Shown one piece after another: positions 29,137 through 38,999 of a stretch of 64,000 nucleotides of DNA (position 1 is its first letter; each line of letters begins with the position of its first letter). A model generated the notes under the pieces. It was not told where the DNA came from. It worked only from the letters and a program-made list of their open reading frames with translations, and searched no databases. The translations under genes were made by a program, and so were the position numbers. Source of the stretch: Bacteroidota bacterium (lineage in GTDB: Bacteria; Bacteroidota; Bacteroidia; AKYH767-A; JAHEYN01); the NCBI GenBank assembly GCA_023251555.1, contig JAHEYN010000009.1, positions 57,943 to 121,942 on the forward strand, written 5' to 3'.

Positions 29137-31188
29137 ATGAAACAACTGCTTGTACTGTTCATACTGAACTTGTTTCAGCATCTGATGAGAACCCGAAACA
29201 AATTCGGGTTGACACTTGCTCTGCTCATTTTACATCTTGCATCCTTCGCCCAAGGCACTCTCACCTGGGCAACTTATTACGGATCAGCCGAGTTTGACTA
29301 TGGTTATTCAACAGCCGTTGACGGTTCGGGCAATGTTTATCTGGCAGGACAGACAACCAGTACTAACTTCATCGCATCTGCCGGGGGATATCAGAGTACT
29401 TTTGGAGGAAGTGTTGATGCTTATCTTGTCAAGTTCAATTCTTCCGGAACTACCCGAATATGGGCAACCTATTACGGGGGAACCGGAAATGAAACTATTA
29501 AATCAGTAGTTGTTGACGGTTCAAACAATGTGTATGTGGCAGGACAGACAGCAAGCACTAATTTCATCGCATCTGCCGGGGGGCATCAAAGTACTTATGG
29601 AGGAGGAACCAATGACGCTTTCTTAGTCAAATTCAACTCTGCCGGTAGCCGCCTATGGGCTACCTATTATGGAGGGACTGGTCAGGATTATGGGAAATCT
29701 GTAGCCATTGATGTTTCGGACAATGTATATTTGGCTGGATATACAACAAGCGCAAGCAACATTGCATCCGGAGGATTTCAGAATACTTTTGGAACGTCCA
29801 ATGACGCCTTCTTAGTAAAGTTCAATTCTGCCGGAGTGCGGCAATGGGGCACCTATTACGGAGACACCCAAAATGATGAGGGTTATTCAGTAGCAGTTGA
29901 CGCTTCCGGTAATAATGTGTATTTGGCAGGATCCACACAAAGCACCATCAACATTGCTTCCGGGGGATATCAGAATACTGTTGGAGGAGGATATGATGCT
30001 TTTCTTGTCAAGTTCGATGCTGCCGGCACTCGCCTATGGGCTACCTATTATGGAGGAACTGGCACTGACTATGGTTTTTTGTCAGCCGTTGATGCTTCGG
30101 GAAATATATTTCTCGAAGGAAATACAAGTAGTGTTAGTGCTATCGCATCCGGTGGACATCAGAATACTTACGGAGGAGGAGGTCAGGATGCTTTTCTTGT
30201 CAAGTTCGATGCTGCCGGCACCACTCTACTATGGGCTACCTATTACGGAGGAACCGGAAATGAATTTGGTGAGTCAGTAATCACTGATACTCCCGGCAAT
30301 GTGTATTTGGCAGGATGGACCAATAGTACCAACGCCATTGCCTCCGGTGGATTTCAGAATACTAATGGGGGAAGCTATGATGCTTTTTTGGTAACATTTG
30401 ATGCTTCTGGAATTCGGCAATGTGCGACTTATTACGGAGGAGCAGGGGTTGACTACGGTTATTCGGCAGCCCTTGATGGTACGGGTAATGTGTATTTGGC
30501 AGGATATACAGCAAGCACCAACTTTATTGCCTCAGGGGGATATGATAATACTTTTGGAGGGATTTATGACGCTTTTCTTGCTAAATTTCCAAGTTGTGGT
30601 GTAGTATTGCCCATAGAGTTGCTTTCTTTCACAGGATACAATGAAGAGAATAAAAATATATTGGAGTGGACAACAGCAACAGAAAATAACAATGATTACT
30701 TTATTATAGAAAGAAGCAGCCCCATCCCAACCTTCCCCAAAGGGGAAGGAGAATGGACTGCAATCGGTACAGTCAATGGTGCAGGAAACAGCAACTCCAT
30801 TAATAATTACCAATTCATTGACCAATCTCCCCTTCCAGGAGGGAATAAAGGAGTGTGTTATTATCGGTTAAAACAAGTTGATTATGATGGGAAATATACA
30901 TATTCCAACATTATTAATGTCATTGCGAACGAGACGAAGCAATCTGTTACTATTTATCCAAATCCTGCTAAAGAAAGTTTGTTCTTGACAGTTAATAATT
31001 GGCGAAAAGAAAAAAACAAAATAGAAATTGCAATTTTTGATGTCTTAGGAAGAGAAGTGTATCTCTTAGAAACAGACACCCACAATTCTCCATTCCAAAT
31101 TGACATCAGCACGCTTTCAAAGGGAATGTATTTTCTTAAAGTAAGAAACGGAACACAACAAACACAAATTAAATTTGTGAAGGATTGA
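29137..31188 (+). CDS. T9SS-secreted SBBP-repeat (beta-propeller) protein
   Basis: seven tandem repeats of LWATYYGGTGxDYGxSVAVDxSGNVYLAGxTxSTNxIASGGxQxTFGGxxDAFLVKF; T9SS C-terminal domain (IYPNPAKESLFL...GMYFLKVRNGTQQTQIKFVKD). Confidence 0.9.
   Translation: MKQLLVLFILNLFQHLMRTRNKFGLTLALLILHLASFAQGTLTWATYYGSAEFDYGYSTAVDGSGNVYLAGQTTSTNFIASAGGYQSTFGGSVDAYLVKFNSSGTTRIWATYYGGTGNETIKSVVVDGSNNVYVAGQTASTNFIASAGGHQSTYGGGTNDAFLVKFNSAGSRLWATYYGGTGQDYGKSVAIDVSDNVYLAGYTTSASNIASGGFQNTFGTSNDAFLVKFNSAGVRQWGTYYGDTQNDEGYSVAVDASGNNVYLAGSTQSTINIASGGYQNTVGGGYDAFLVKFDAAGTRLWATYYGGTGTDYGFLSAVDASGNIFLEGNTSSVSAIASGGHQNTYGGGGQDAFLVKFDAAGTTLLWATYYGGTGNEFGESVITDTPGNVYLAGWTNSTNAIASGGFQNTNGGSYDAFLVTFDASGIRQCATYYGGAGVDYGYSAALDGTGNVYLAGYTASTNFIASGGYDNTFGGIYDAFLAKFPSCGVVLPIELLSFTGYNEENKNILEWTTATENNNDYFIIERSSPIPTFPKGEGEWTAIGTVNGAGNSNSINNYQFIDQSPLPGGNKGVCYYRLKQVDYDGKYTYSNIINVIANETKQSVTIYPNPAKESLFLTVNNWRKEKNKIEIAIFDVLGREVYLLETDTHNSPFQIDISTLSKGMYFLKVRNGTQQTQIKFVKD
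29190..29210. repeat. perfect 8-bp hairpin inside the signal-peptide coding region (AACCCGAA-ACAAA-TTCGGGTT)
   Basis: direct read; part of a larger imperfect palindrome with 29166-29178 (11/13 match). Confidence 0.6.
29250..30599 (+). repeat. seven tandem SBBP-type coding repeats
   Basis: seven WxTYYG-initiated units counted in the translation. Confidence 0.85.
30731..30749. repeat. perfect palindrome CCTTCCCC-AAA-GGGGAAGG in coding sequence
   Basis: 8-bp stem, 3-nt loop, read directly. Confidence 0.6.
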
Positions 31189-31197
31189 GACTATAAT

Positions 31198-32751
31198 TTA
31201 TGGGGCAACGTTATTTTCTTTTAATTTCTCCTTTATTATATCCGCAAAAGGCCTGTTTTGAATCTTGCTTTCGAGCCATGAGATAAAGTCAAAATAATCA
31301 AGCACCTTAGTTTCAAAAGGATCTTTCATTATTTCTTCCAATTCTTTTCGAAGTTCTTTAAAAGCTGCTGTAAGGTCTTTCCCGTTACTTATTTTGGGAA
31401 TCTTTTTCCGCATAAAATCAAGAATAGAAGTCTCCACTTTATATAAACGCATCTTTTTTTCAAGATAGCGATGGGCTGATTTCTCCATGTATTCCAGCAA
31501 CTCATCATGACCTAATTCATAATGAACAAGGATAGCCATTACTCTTGTCATGCAATAAATGTCTGTTCTTAAATCAACAGTTGTATCATTTATTATTTCG
31601 TTTAAATAGTTGCGTGCTTCGCGATAATTGCCAATTCCAAAATACATGTAAGCAATAATATACTGTAAATTCACTTTCGTGCTTTTAGACAAACCAATCT
31701 TATTAAGATCGCCTTCAATGGACGTAATTAATTTTATTCCCTGAGCAAACGCACCTCTTTTAATGTATGTGTGCAACTCCATATTATTTGCAATAAAGAA
31801 TATATGATTTTTTATTGTCCGTGATTTAGTATTGATTTCTTTAAGTTTTTTTATCGTTAACAGCATCTCTTTGTATTTATTAAGACTGTATTGACAAATA
31901 ATAACATTGTCTAATGCAGCTACATATTCCTGCAAGCGTTCTTCAAGCAGGTGAGGGTGTTCTTCCATTAAGGTTACTGATTTCTGACCATATGAATATG
32001 CCCTGGCAAAATCATTTAGCATAAAATAATAAGCAGTGAAAATATTATAATAATGAGATAGTGCCTGATAAGTCATGGTCTTATTTTCTACCTGCCCAAC
32101 AGGCATATCTACAGGTAGTAGCGGATTATTAATTATATCTTGATATAACTTTAAATCAGCATCCTTTCTTGTATATCCTTGCTGATGTATCCGGGCAAAC
32201 ATTCTTATTAAAAGATGTTCGTATTCTTTCTCATTACTGTATTTATTCTTAACACGAAACACATCCTTATAAAATTTCTCTGTTTCTTTTTCCGGTTTTC
32301 CCTGATAGGATTGTACGCGCATTAATTCAAATTCCCATCCTGATAATTCAAGCAACACCAGATGTTTTTCATATTTTTCAGCTAACGAACGGGTTTTAGA
32401 AATTATTTTTTCACATTGATTATATAAACCCTTGTCAAACAATAGCTTTACATTATGCAGCAGTCCCTTTAATTCCACATCCACTGATTGATCTCTATCA
32501 TATACACGCAATATTTTTAATATGAGATAATATAAATGATTTTTCCGGTCAGGGAGATGATTAATAAATTTTTCATGATTGAATTCTTTTCGGATATTTT
32601 CTTCGCTATACTCTACTTGTTTATCAATGCTGTTAAACAATTTTAGATATTTTTTTTCCCCTTTTTGCAGGGAAGCGAACAATTTAAAATATCTTTTTTC
32701 CGATTTGGTTAATGACTTGATAAGCTGAAAAAGGTCGGGCGAACTCTTCAT
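31198..32751 (-). CDS. large helical TPR-like cytosolic protein, paralog 2
   Basis: clear paralog of 27159..28709 (shared LIKSLTxSEKRYFK, LAEKYEKHLVLLELSGW, KVLDYFDFISWLESKIQNRPFADIIKE). Confidence 0.75.
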   Translation of the reverse strand: MKSSPDLFQLIKSLTKSEKRYFKLFASLQKGEKKYLKLFNSIDKQVEYSEENIRKEFNHEKFINHLPDRKNHLYYLILKILRVYDRDQSVDVELKGLLHNVKLLFDKGLYNQCEKIISKTRSLAEKYEKHLVLLELSGWEFELMRVQSYQGKPEKETEKFYKDVFRVKNKYSNEKEYEHLLIRMFARIHQQGYTRKDADLKLYQDIINNPLLPVDMPVGQVENKTMTYQALSHYYNIFTAYYFMLNDFARAYSYGQKSVTLMEEHPHLLEERLQEYVAALDNVIICQYSLNKYKEMLLTIKKLKEINTKSRTIKNHIFFIANNMELHTYIKRGAFAQGIKLITSIEGDLNKIGLSKSTKVNLQYIIAYMYFGIGNYREARNYLNEIINDTTVDLRTDIYCMTRVMAILVHYELGHDELLEYMEKSAHRYLEKKMRLYKVETSILDFMRKKIPKISNGKDLTAAFKELRKELEEIMKDPFETKVLDYFDFISWLESKIQNRPFADIIKEKLKENNVAP

Positions 32752-32856
32752 AGGATTCAGAGAATTTATACAGTTATTTTAACTTTTTTATTCTTAATTT
32801 ACAACAAAAATACTTATTTCTTAAAGATAGGATATAGAGAATATAAAGCTTTTTAT

Positions 32857-35712
32857 TTGCTTTCCCTTCCTTCCCGCCTTACTTTTATCATAGAAATCTT
32901 AACTACTTTAACCCACGAGAATAAAATGATGCTGAACAAATCGCAATCTGTCCTTATGAGAAAATCTGCCTTGGGCCGGGGAAAAATTAAATTATTTATT
33001 TATTTATTTACTGTAATTATAACCATAGGGACACAAAAAGTAAAGGCATTACCACCTGTTACCATAACTCTTGCATCGGCCACTCAGGTGGCAGCAGGGA
33101 CCGTTTGTGCGGGGACATTAAAAACTCCAGTATACAGTTTCACATTAAATCCAAGCGGAGCTACAAACTTAACGGGGGTTAGCTTTTCCACAATCGGAGG
33201 GACTTATACTGTTTCTGATATTACTAAATTTCAATTGTGGTGGAGTACCACCAATAATTTATCGGGGGCATCTCAAATCAGTACGGATATTACTACAGGA
33301 TTAGGTCCTGCTTCGCATTCATTCGCTGCTTTTACTCAAGCATTAACTGCAAGTGTCTTAAATTATTTCTGGATAACTACAGACATCGCGGCATCGCCTG
33401 CTAATGGCAGTAAAGTCGTTGTTTCTGCCGTTTCTGCTGCTAACTTTACCGTATCTACAGGTTCTTTTGCAGGTTCTACAACTGCGGGTGGTATGCAAAC
33501 AATAGGAGTTACTGCTCCTACTGCTGCAGGAGGATCCATTTGTGCTGTTCCGGGGACTGTTATCCTCACAGCAAGCGGAGCAGCAGCAGGAGAGGATTAT
33601 AAATGGTATGATGCTTTGACAGGAGGTACGCTATTGCAAACCAATGGTACATCATATACCACCCCTCCCATCTCAGCCACTACTACTTATTATGTAACAA
33701 AATACAATACAACACTTTTATGTGAGAGTAGTCCAAGAACGCCTGTAACGGCAACTGTCAATATTGCGGTTGCAGGACCGTGGTCCACCAGTTCCGCTGT
33801 GAATAATACTATCTGCGCAGCAGCAAGTGATCAACAACATTCAGAAATTGTCAGTGATGGAAGCGGTGGTGCCTTTATCACCTGGTATGATTACAGAGGC
33901 GGCGCTATTAATGCCGACATCTATGCCCAGCGTATAAATGCAGGGGGAACTGTGCAATGGACATGTGATGGAGTAGCTATATGCACTGCAACAAATAATC
34001 AACAATACCCGACCATTGCTGCTGATGGCAGTGGTGGAGCTATTATTACATGGCAGGATAACCGGAACGGCAGTAATCCGGATATATATGCCCAGCGGAT
34101 TGATGCTAATGGAAGTATTCATGCAGGGTGGCCGACCGATGGAGTAGCTATTTGTACTTCCCCACAAGGGCAACAATCCCCGACCATTACCAGCGATGGC
34201 AGCGGAGGAGCGGTTATTGCATGGTGGGACCTCAGAAGTGCCGTTGATTATGATATCTATGCTCAACGGATAGATGGGAATGGATCAATTCATGCAGGAT
34301 GGGCCGCCAATGGGGTGCTTCTATGCGGAGCCGCACAAAGTCAATATTATCCCCAAATCGCCAGCGATGGCAGCGGAGGAGCCATTATAGCATGGCATGA
34401 TTTCAGAAGCGGCACTTTTTATGATATCTATGCCCAACGGATTGATGCAAGCGGAACGGTGCAATGGACCGCCAACGGAACCGCTATTTGCTCAGCGATA
34501 CAAAGTCAGCAATGGCCATCCATTACCAGCGATGGCAGCGGAGGGGCTGTTATTGCATGGCATGATTTCAGAAATACTCTTGATTATGATATTTATGCCC
34601 AACGGATAGATGGGAATGGAGCAATTCATACAGGATGGGCAACCGACGGAGTGCTTATCAGCGGAGCTGCACAAAGTCAATATTACCCATCCATTACGGG
34701 TGATGGGACTATTGGCGGAACAATTATTACATGGTATGATTTCAGAAGCGGAACTGATCAGGACATCTATGCCCAAAGGATTGATGCTACAGGAACGGTA
34801 CAATGGACTACAAATGGAGCAGCCATCTGCACAGCCGCACAAAGTCAATATTACCCTACTATTACTAATGATGGCACTGTCGGAGGTGCTGTTATTACAT
34901 GGTATGATATCAGAGGTGGCGTTGATTATGATATTTATGCCCAACGAATCAATGCTGGCGGGGTAGTGCAATGGACCGCCAATGGTGTAGCTGTTTCCAC
35001 GGCAGCAAATACTCAGGAGTATCCTCAAATTGTATCCAGTTCTTGTGGGGTTATTATTACCTGGTATGATCACAGAAGTGGCACTAATGATGATATTTAC
35101 ACCCAGCAGGTAGATGCCTCCGGAGTTTTAGGCGGTACTTGCGCTCTTCCTATTGAGCTCCTTTCTTTTACAGGGCATAATGAAGGAGCTAAAAATGTAT
35201 TGGAATGGATTACTGCCAGTGAATTCAATAATGACTATTTCCAAATAGAAAGAAGAAGTGAAGGCAACAATGAATGGGAAGTAATAGGGGAAGTGAAAGG
35301 CTCAGGTAATAGAAAGTCAAACAACAAATATCAATATACGGATGCACTATTCCCCGGTTCCTCTTACTTATATTATCGCTTAAAGCAATCTGACTTTGAC
35401 GGCAACTTCACATACTCCAGTGTTATCTCTTTAACAATGGGACACCTGGACAATACAATCAGCATTTATCCAAATCCGACTAAAAATTCTTTTGCACTAT
35501 CTTTCCAAATACCTAATCAAAACAATGAAAAAATCACAATTGGAATCTACAGCCTTTTAGGAGAAAAAGTTTTTGAAAAGAAGTTAGAAAAATCAGTTCC
35601 GTATTTCTACAACAAAGAAATAAATATAAGTTCATTGCCTGCGGGAATTTATATTGTAAAAGTAAATGCGGGGGCTGAACATCAGGAAAAAAAGTTAACC
35701 GTGATGGAATAA
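32857..35712 (+). CDS. T9SS-secreted repeat protein
   Basis: eight repeats of (A/T)xIxWxDxRxGxxxDIYAQRIxAxGxxxWxxxGxxICxAxQxQxxPxIxxDGSGG; C-terminal T9SS domain (ISIYPNPTKNSFAL...GIYIVKVNAGAEHQEKKLTVME). Confidence 0.88.
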   Translation: MLSLPSRLTFIIEILTTLTHENKMMLNKSQSVLMRKSALGRGKIKLFIYLFTVIITIGTQKVKALPPVTITLASATQVAAGTVCAGTLKTPVYSFTLNPSGATNLTGVSFSTIGGTYTVSDITKFQLWWSTTNNLSGASQISTDITTGLGPASHSFAAFTQALTASVLNYFWITTDIAASPANGSKVVVSAVSAANFTVSTGSFAGSTTAGGMQTIGVTAPTAAGGSICAVPGTVILTASGAAAGEDYKWYDALTGGTLLQTNGTSYTTPPISATTTYYVTKYNTTLLCESSPRTPVTATVNIAVAGPWSTSSAVNNTICAAASDQQHSEIVSDGSGGAFITWYDYRGGAINADIYAQRINAGGTVQWTCDGVAICTATNNQQYPTIAADGSGGAIITWQDNRNGSNPDIYAQRIDANGSIHAGWPTDGVAICTSPQGQQSPTITSDGSGGAVIAWWDLRSAVDYDIYAQRIDGNGSIHAGWAANGVLLCGAAQSQYYPQIASDGSGGAIIAWHDFRSGTFYDIYAQRIDASGTVQWTANGTAICSAIQSQQWPSITSDGSGGAVIAWHDFRNTLDYDIYAQRIDGNGAIHTGWATDGVLISGAAQSQYYPSITGDGTIGGTIITWYDFRSGTDQDIYAQRIDATGTVQWTTNGAAICTAAQSQYYPTITNDGTVGGAVITWYDIRGGVDYDIYAQRINAGGVVQWTANGVAVSTAANTQEYPQIVSSSCGVIITWYDHRSGTNDDIYTQQVDASGVLGGTCALPIELLSFTGHNEGAKNVLEWITASEFNNDYFQIERRSEGNNEWEVIGEVKGSGNRKSNNKYQYTDALFPGSSYLYYRLKQSDFDGNFTYSSVISLTMGHLDNTISIYPNPTKNSFALSFQIPNQNNEKITIGIYSLLGEKVFEKKLEKSVPYFYNKEINISSLPAGIYIVKVNAGAEHQEKKLTVME
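33838..35127 (+). repeat. eight tandem approx. 55-60 aa coding repeats
   Basis: DIYAQR(I)-containing units counted in the translation. Confidence 0.85.
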
Positions 35713-36044
35713 AAGATTAACCAGAAGCCATCCCAAAAATATCTTTTGTCTGATTTTCCGGTGTCTTTTCCCTTCATGCTTCGTTATCTTTATTGCCCCA
35801 ACCCCTTACAGTATGGGCTTTTAAGCAATTCTCCCCTTATCTCCCATTTTTTCACAAGGCCCCCATATCCGGATTCAGCTATGTGGAGTCTCATCATTTT
35901 ACAGGCGAAGGAGCCATTACTGCTCCGGCTGGAACAGGAAGGTGAATAAACATACCGGTCAAACTCAGGATATGGGAAGAAAGGGCACCCTACCTTATCC
36001 GCGAATGAGTTCTGGGCGTATTTTATTAGTTTTGAGTTTTAAGC

Positions 36045-37166
36045 ATGGCCGGAAGAAGAGAAATCGCATTTGTCTGCGTGCTTGTATTGCTGATGATACG
36101 GGGTGCTGCTGCCATGCCCGTTGATATTGTTTTCTGCATGGACCTGAGCGGAAGCACCAACGGACTGCTTGACAATCTCAAAACGAAGTTCTGGGACGTC
36201 TCGAATGAAATAAGCATGTATTCCCCTCCGGCGCAACTAAGAGTGGGGGTAGTAGCTTATTCGAGGCCGAAGTATGGCAAGGAAAATTATTATATAAAGA
36301 TCATTTCCGACCTCACCGGCGACCTGGATCGCGTGGAAAATGAACTGCTCAGCATTAAAACCATTACCGAGCAGGGAAAGCAATATGTGGGCCCCGCCCT
36401 CTTGAAATGTGTGGAAGAGTTAAGCTGGTCGAAAGACAAAAATGCCCTGAAGGTAATTTTCATTGTAGGCAACGGGCTTGTGAATCTGGGAGGGAATGAA
36501 TATATGACTGCCTGCGAGAAAGCCGTTGCAAAGAAAATAATTGTCAACTCCGTGTTTTGTAAAACATACGTAAACATGGAAGAAATCATGCAGTGGAAAA
36601 AAATAGCCGACCTCGGGCGGGGCACTTACTATGAAATAGATATTAACCGGAAACCGGTATTGATTCCCTCCGATTTTGATAATGCGGGGCTGGAAAACCT
36701 GAATACCGCGCTAAACAATACCTATCTTTATTACGGGCCGGAAGGGAAATCCAGGGGTGCCTTGCAGGTCGAGCTTGATAATAAAATGAAAGAAATGCAC
36801 TTCCTGTATTTTCTTTCGAGAGCAACTGCCAAAGCTTCTGCGAACTATCAGGGAAAGAACAAAGCATGGGACCTGGTTGACCTCAGCAATGAAACCCGCA
36901 TTAATTTTTCAAACATAGACAGGAATTTATTACCCGATAGTCTTCACGCTGCCAGTGATGATGATCTTAAAAAAGCAGTTGATATGAAGTGGAGCGAAAG
37001 GAGAAAAATAATAGAATCAATGAAAATAATTGGCCTGAAGCGGATTCAGGCTGTAAAAGAAAAAAAGGCGGAAATAGGGGTATCGGAAAGCAACACATTT
37101 ACAGGGATGGTGATAGAATGCATGGAAAAACTTGCAAAGGGGCCGGGGGTCAAAACAGGTAATTAA
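36045..37166 (+). CDS. secreted von Willebrand factor type A domain protein
   Basis: signal peptide followed by [23 protein letters not shown] (MIDAS DxSxS) and VGVVAYSRP. Confidence 0.85.
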   Translation: MAGRREIAFVCVLVLLMIRGAAAMPVDIVFCMDLSGSTNGLLDNLKTKFWDVSNEISMYSPPAQLRVGVVAYSRPKYGKENYYIKIISDLTGDLDRVENELLSIKTITEQGKQYVGPALLKCVEELSWSKDKNALKVIFIVGNGLVNLGGNEYMTACEKAVAKKIIVNSVFCKTYVNMEEIMQWKKIADLGRGTYYEIDINRKPVLIPSDFDNAGLENLNTALNNTYLYYGPEGKSRGALQVELDNKMKEMHFLYFLSRATAKASANYQGKNKAWDLVDLSNETRINFSNIDRNLLPDSLHAASDDDLKKAVDMKWSERRKIIESMKIIGLKRIQAVKEKKAEIGVSESNTFTGMVIECMEKLAKGPGVKTGN

Positions 37167-37180
37167 AAAACAATCTGAAT

Positions 37181-37897
37181 ATGCGCGGATGGGGAAAATG
37201 GGTTTTCGGCGGAATGGGCTGGGCACTGGGAGGGCCAATAGGAGCCGTTATAGGCTTTGCCTTAGGGAGTGCCATAGGGGCCAGCGAAGAGAAGATGTTG
37301 TCCGGGAAAAAGACGCAGGCGGGAGACTTCGGAGCGGCACTGATGGTATTATGTGCCGCTGTGATGAAATCAGATAACAAGATTTTAAAATCAGAGCTTG
37401 ATTTTGTAAAAAAATTTTTCGTCCGGCAGTTCGGTGCTGCATATGCAAAAGAACGTGTGCTGCTTTTGCGCGAGATTCTCAAACAGGAAATTCCTTTACA
37501 GGATGTCTGTTTTCAGATAAAACATTCGCTGGATGTTCCGTCCCGGCTGCAGCTTATTCATCTTCTTTTCGGCCTGTCCGCAGCCGATGGCGAGACGCAT
37601 CCGCGTGAAATTGAGATCCTCCGCGTTATTGCAGGGTATCTTGGAATAAGCAGTATGGATTTCGAATCTGTCATGGCAATGTTTAAGAAAGATGTTTTAT
37701 CGCCATACAAAATTCTCGAAACCGATCCTGAAGCTTCCAATGAAGAAATTAAAAAAGCATACCGGAGACTTGCAGCCATGCATCACCCGGACAAAGTTCA
37801 CCACCTGGGACCCGACTTCCAGAAAGCCGCACAGGAAAAGTTTAAGGCTATCAGTGCAGCGTATGAAAAAATCAAAAGGGAACGGGGAATTGCATAG
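37181..37897 (+). CDS. DjlA-like TerB/J-domain co-chaperone
   Basis: glycine-rich N-terminal segment, TerB-like middle ([32 protein letters not shown]), C-terminal J domain with HPD ([12 protein letters not shown]). Confidence 0.9.
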   Translation: MRGWGKWVFGGMGWALGGPIGAVIGFALGSAIGASEEKMLSGKKTQAGDFGAALMVLCAAVMKSDNKILKSELDFVKKFFVRQFGAAYAKERVLLLREILKQEIPLQDVCFQIKHSLDVPSRLQLIHLLFGLSAADGETHPREIEILRVIAGYLGISSMDFESVMAMFKKDVLSPYKILETDPEASNEEIKKAYRRLAAMHHPDKVHHLGPDFQKAAQEKFKAISAAYEKIKRERGIA

Positions 37898-37930
37898 CGT
37901 TCCCCAGAAAATCACACTCCGGCTTCACAT

Positions 37931-38995
37931 ATGAAAGTCCTCCACCTTCCTCATAATGTCGCATCAAAAATCAGCATTACAGTTGATGCGCTTAACAGCA
38001 AAGGGATAGATGCTAAGGGGATCGCCATCAATAACCAGGCGAATCAGAATGCAAGAAATATCCTTACGATAAATCCTGCAGCGTACAGTTTTCTTGAACC
38101 GGGCAAATATTTTTCAGTAATAAAGAGTTTTTACAAACTATATCGTCTTATTGAATGGGCAGATATTGTGCACTGGTATTTTGATTACAGGGTGCTCCAT
38201 TCGGCCTGGGCATTGAATCATATAAGAAAGCTGGACAAGCCGGCAGTGGTAGAATGGGCAGGTTCAGACATCCGCATCCCGGAAATACTTGCGAAAAACA
38301 ATCCCTATTATGCCGCGAGTTTTAAGGAAGATTACGAATATCAGTACGAAAGTCTCGGGCATTCAAGAGATATGCAGCAGAAATTCCGGGCTGCTGGTTT
38401 CACAGCCCTTGTGAGGCCGGAGCTTGAAGATTTTATCCAGAGGGATATTTTTCCGGATTATTACAAAATCAATAACCGCATTGATGTAAAAAATATTCAG
38501 CCCTGTTATCCTGCTGTTGATAACAAGAAGCCTCTCGTTATACACGCTTCGACCGCCCGTCATGCAAAAGGCACAGGCTATATCTTAAATGCAATTGAGG
38601 CTCTGAAATCCAGGTTTGACCTGGAATTTGTATTGATTGAAAATATGCCGGCATTAAAAATACATGAGTTGATGAAACGTGCAGACATTGTAATTGACCA
38701 ATTGATCCTGGGGGCCTTTGGGACCACTGCCCTGGAGGCAATGGCATACGGGAAGCCTGTTATTTGCTATATTGAACCGGAATTAGAAAAAAAAACCGGG
38801 GAAAGCCTGCCCATTGTCAACGCCAGCCCGGATACAATAGCGGAAAAACTGGAAATACTGATTCAGTCTCCGGAGATGAGAAACGAAAAGGGGAAACAAG
38901 GAAGAGGTTATGTGGAGCAATACCATAATGCAGAAAAAATTGCATTACAGCTGATAGACATCTACCGGGGAATAATAGACCGGAAGAAGAAGTAA
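37931..38995 (+). CDS. glycosyltransferase family 4/group 1-like protein
   Basis: DIVHWYFDYRVLHSAW, VIDQLILGAFGTTALEAMAYGKPVICYIEPE motifs. Confidence 0.8.
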   Translation: MKVLHLPHNVASKISITVDALNSKGIDAKGIAINNQANQNARNILTINPAAYSFLEPGKYFSVIKSFYKLYRLIEWADIVHWYFDYRVLHSAWALNHIRKLDKPAVVEWAGSDIRIPEILAKNNPYYAASFKEDYEYQYESLGHSRDMQQKFRAAGFTALVRPELEDFIQRDIFPDYYKINNRIDVKNIQPCYPAVDNKKPLVIHASTARHAKGTGYILNAIEALKSRFDLEFVLIENMPALKIHELMKRADIVIDQLILGAFGTTALEAMAYGKPVICYIEPELEKKTGESLPIVNASPDTIAEKLEILIQSPEMRNEKGKQGRGYVEQYHNAEKIALQLIDIYRGIIDRKKK

Positions 38996-38999
38996 GGCC

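Noticed and set aside
34492-35073. 193-aa antisense ORF in the T9SS repeat region
   Set aside because: Its apparent internal repeats (CNNSxxxxxITRNGxxLLTLC) are the complement of the coding repeats on the + strand.
35746-36124. Short ORFs between the second T9SS protein and the vWA gene
   Set aside because: Overlapping or neighbouring short frames with no coding signature; treated as intergenic.
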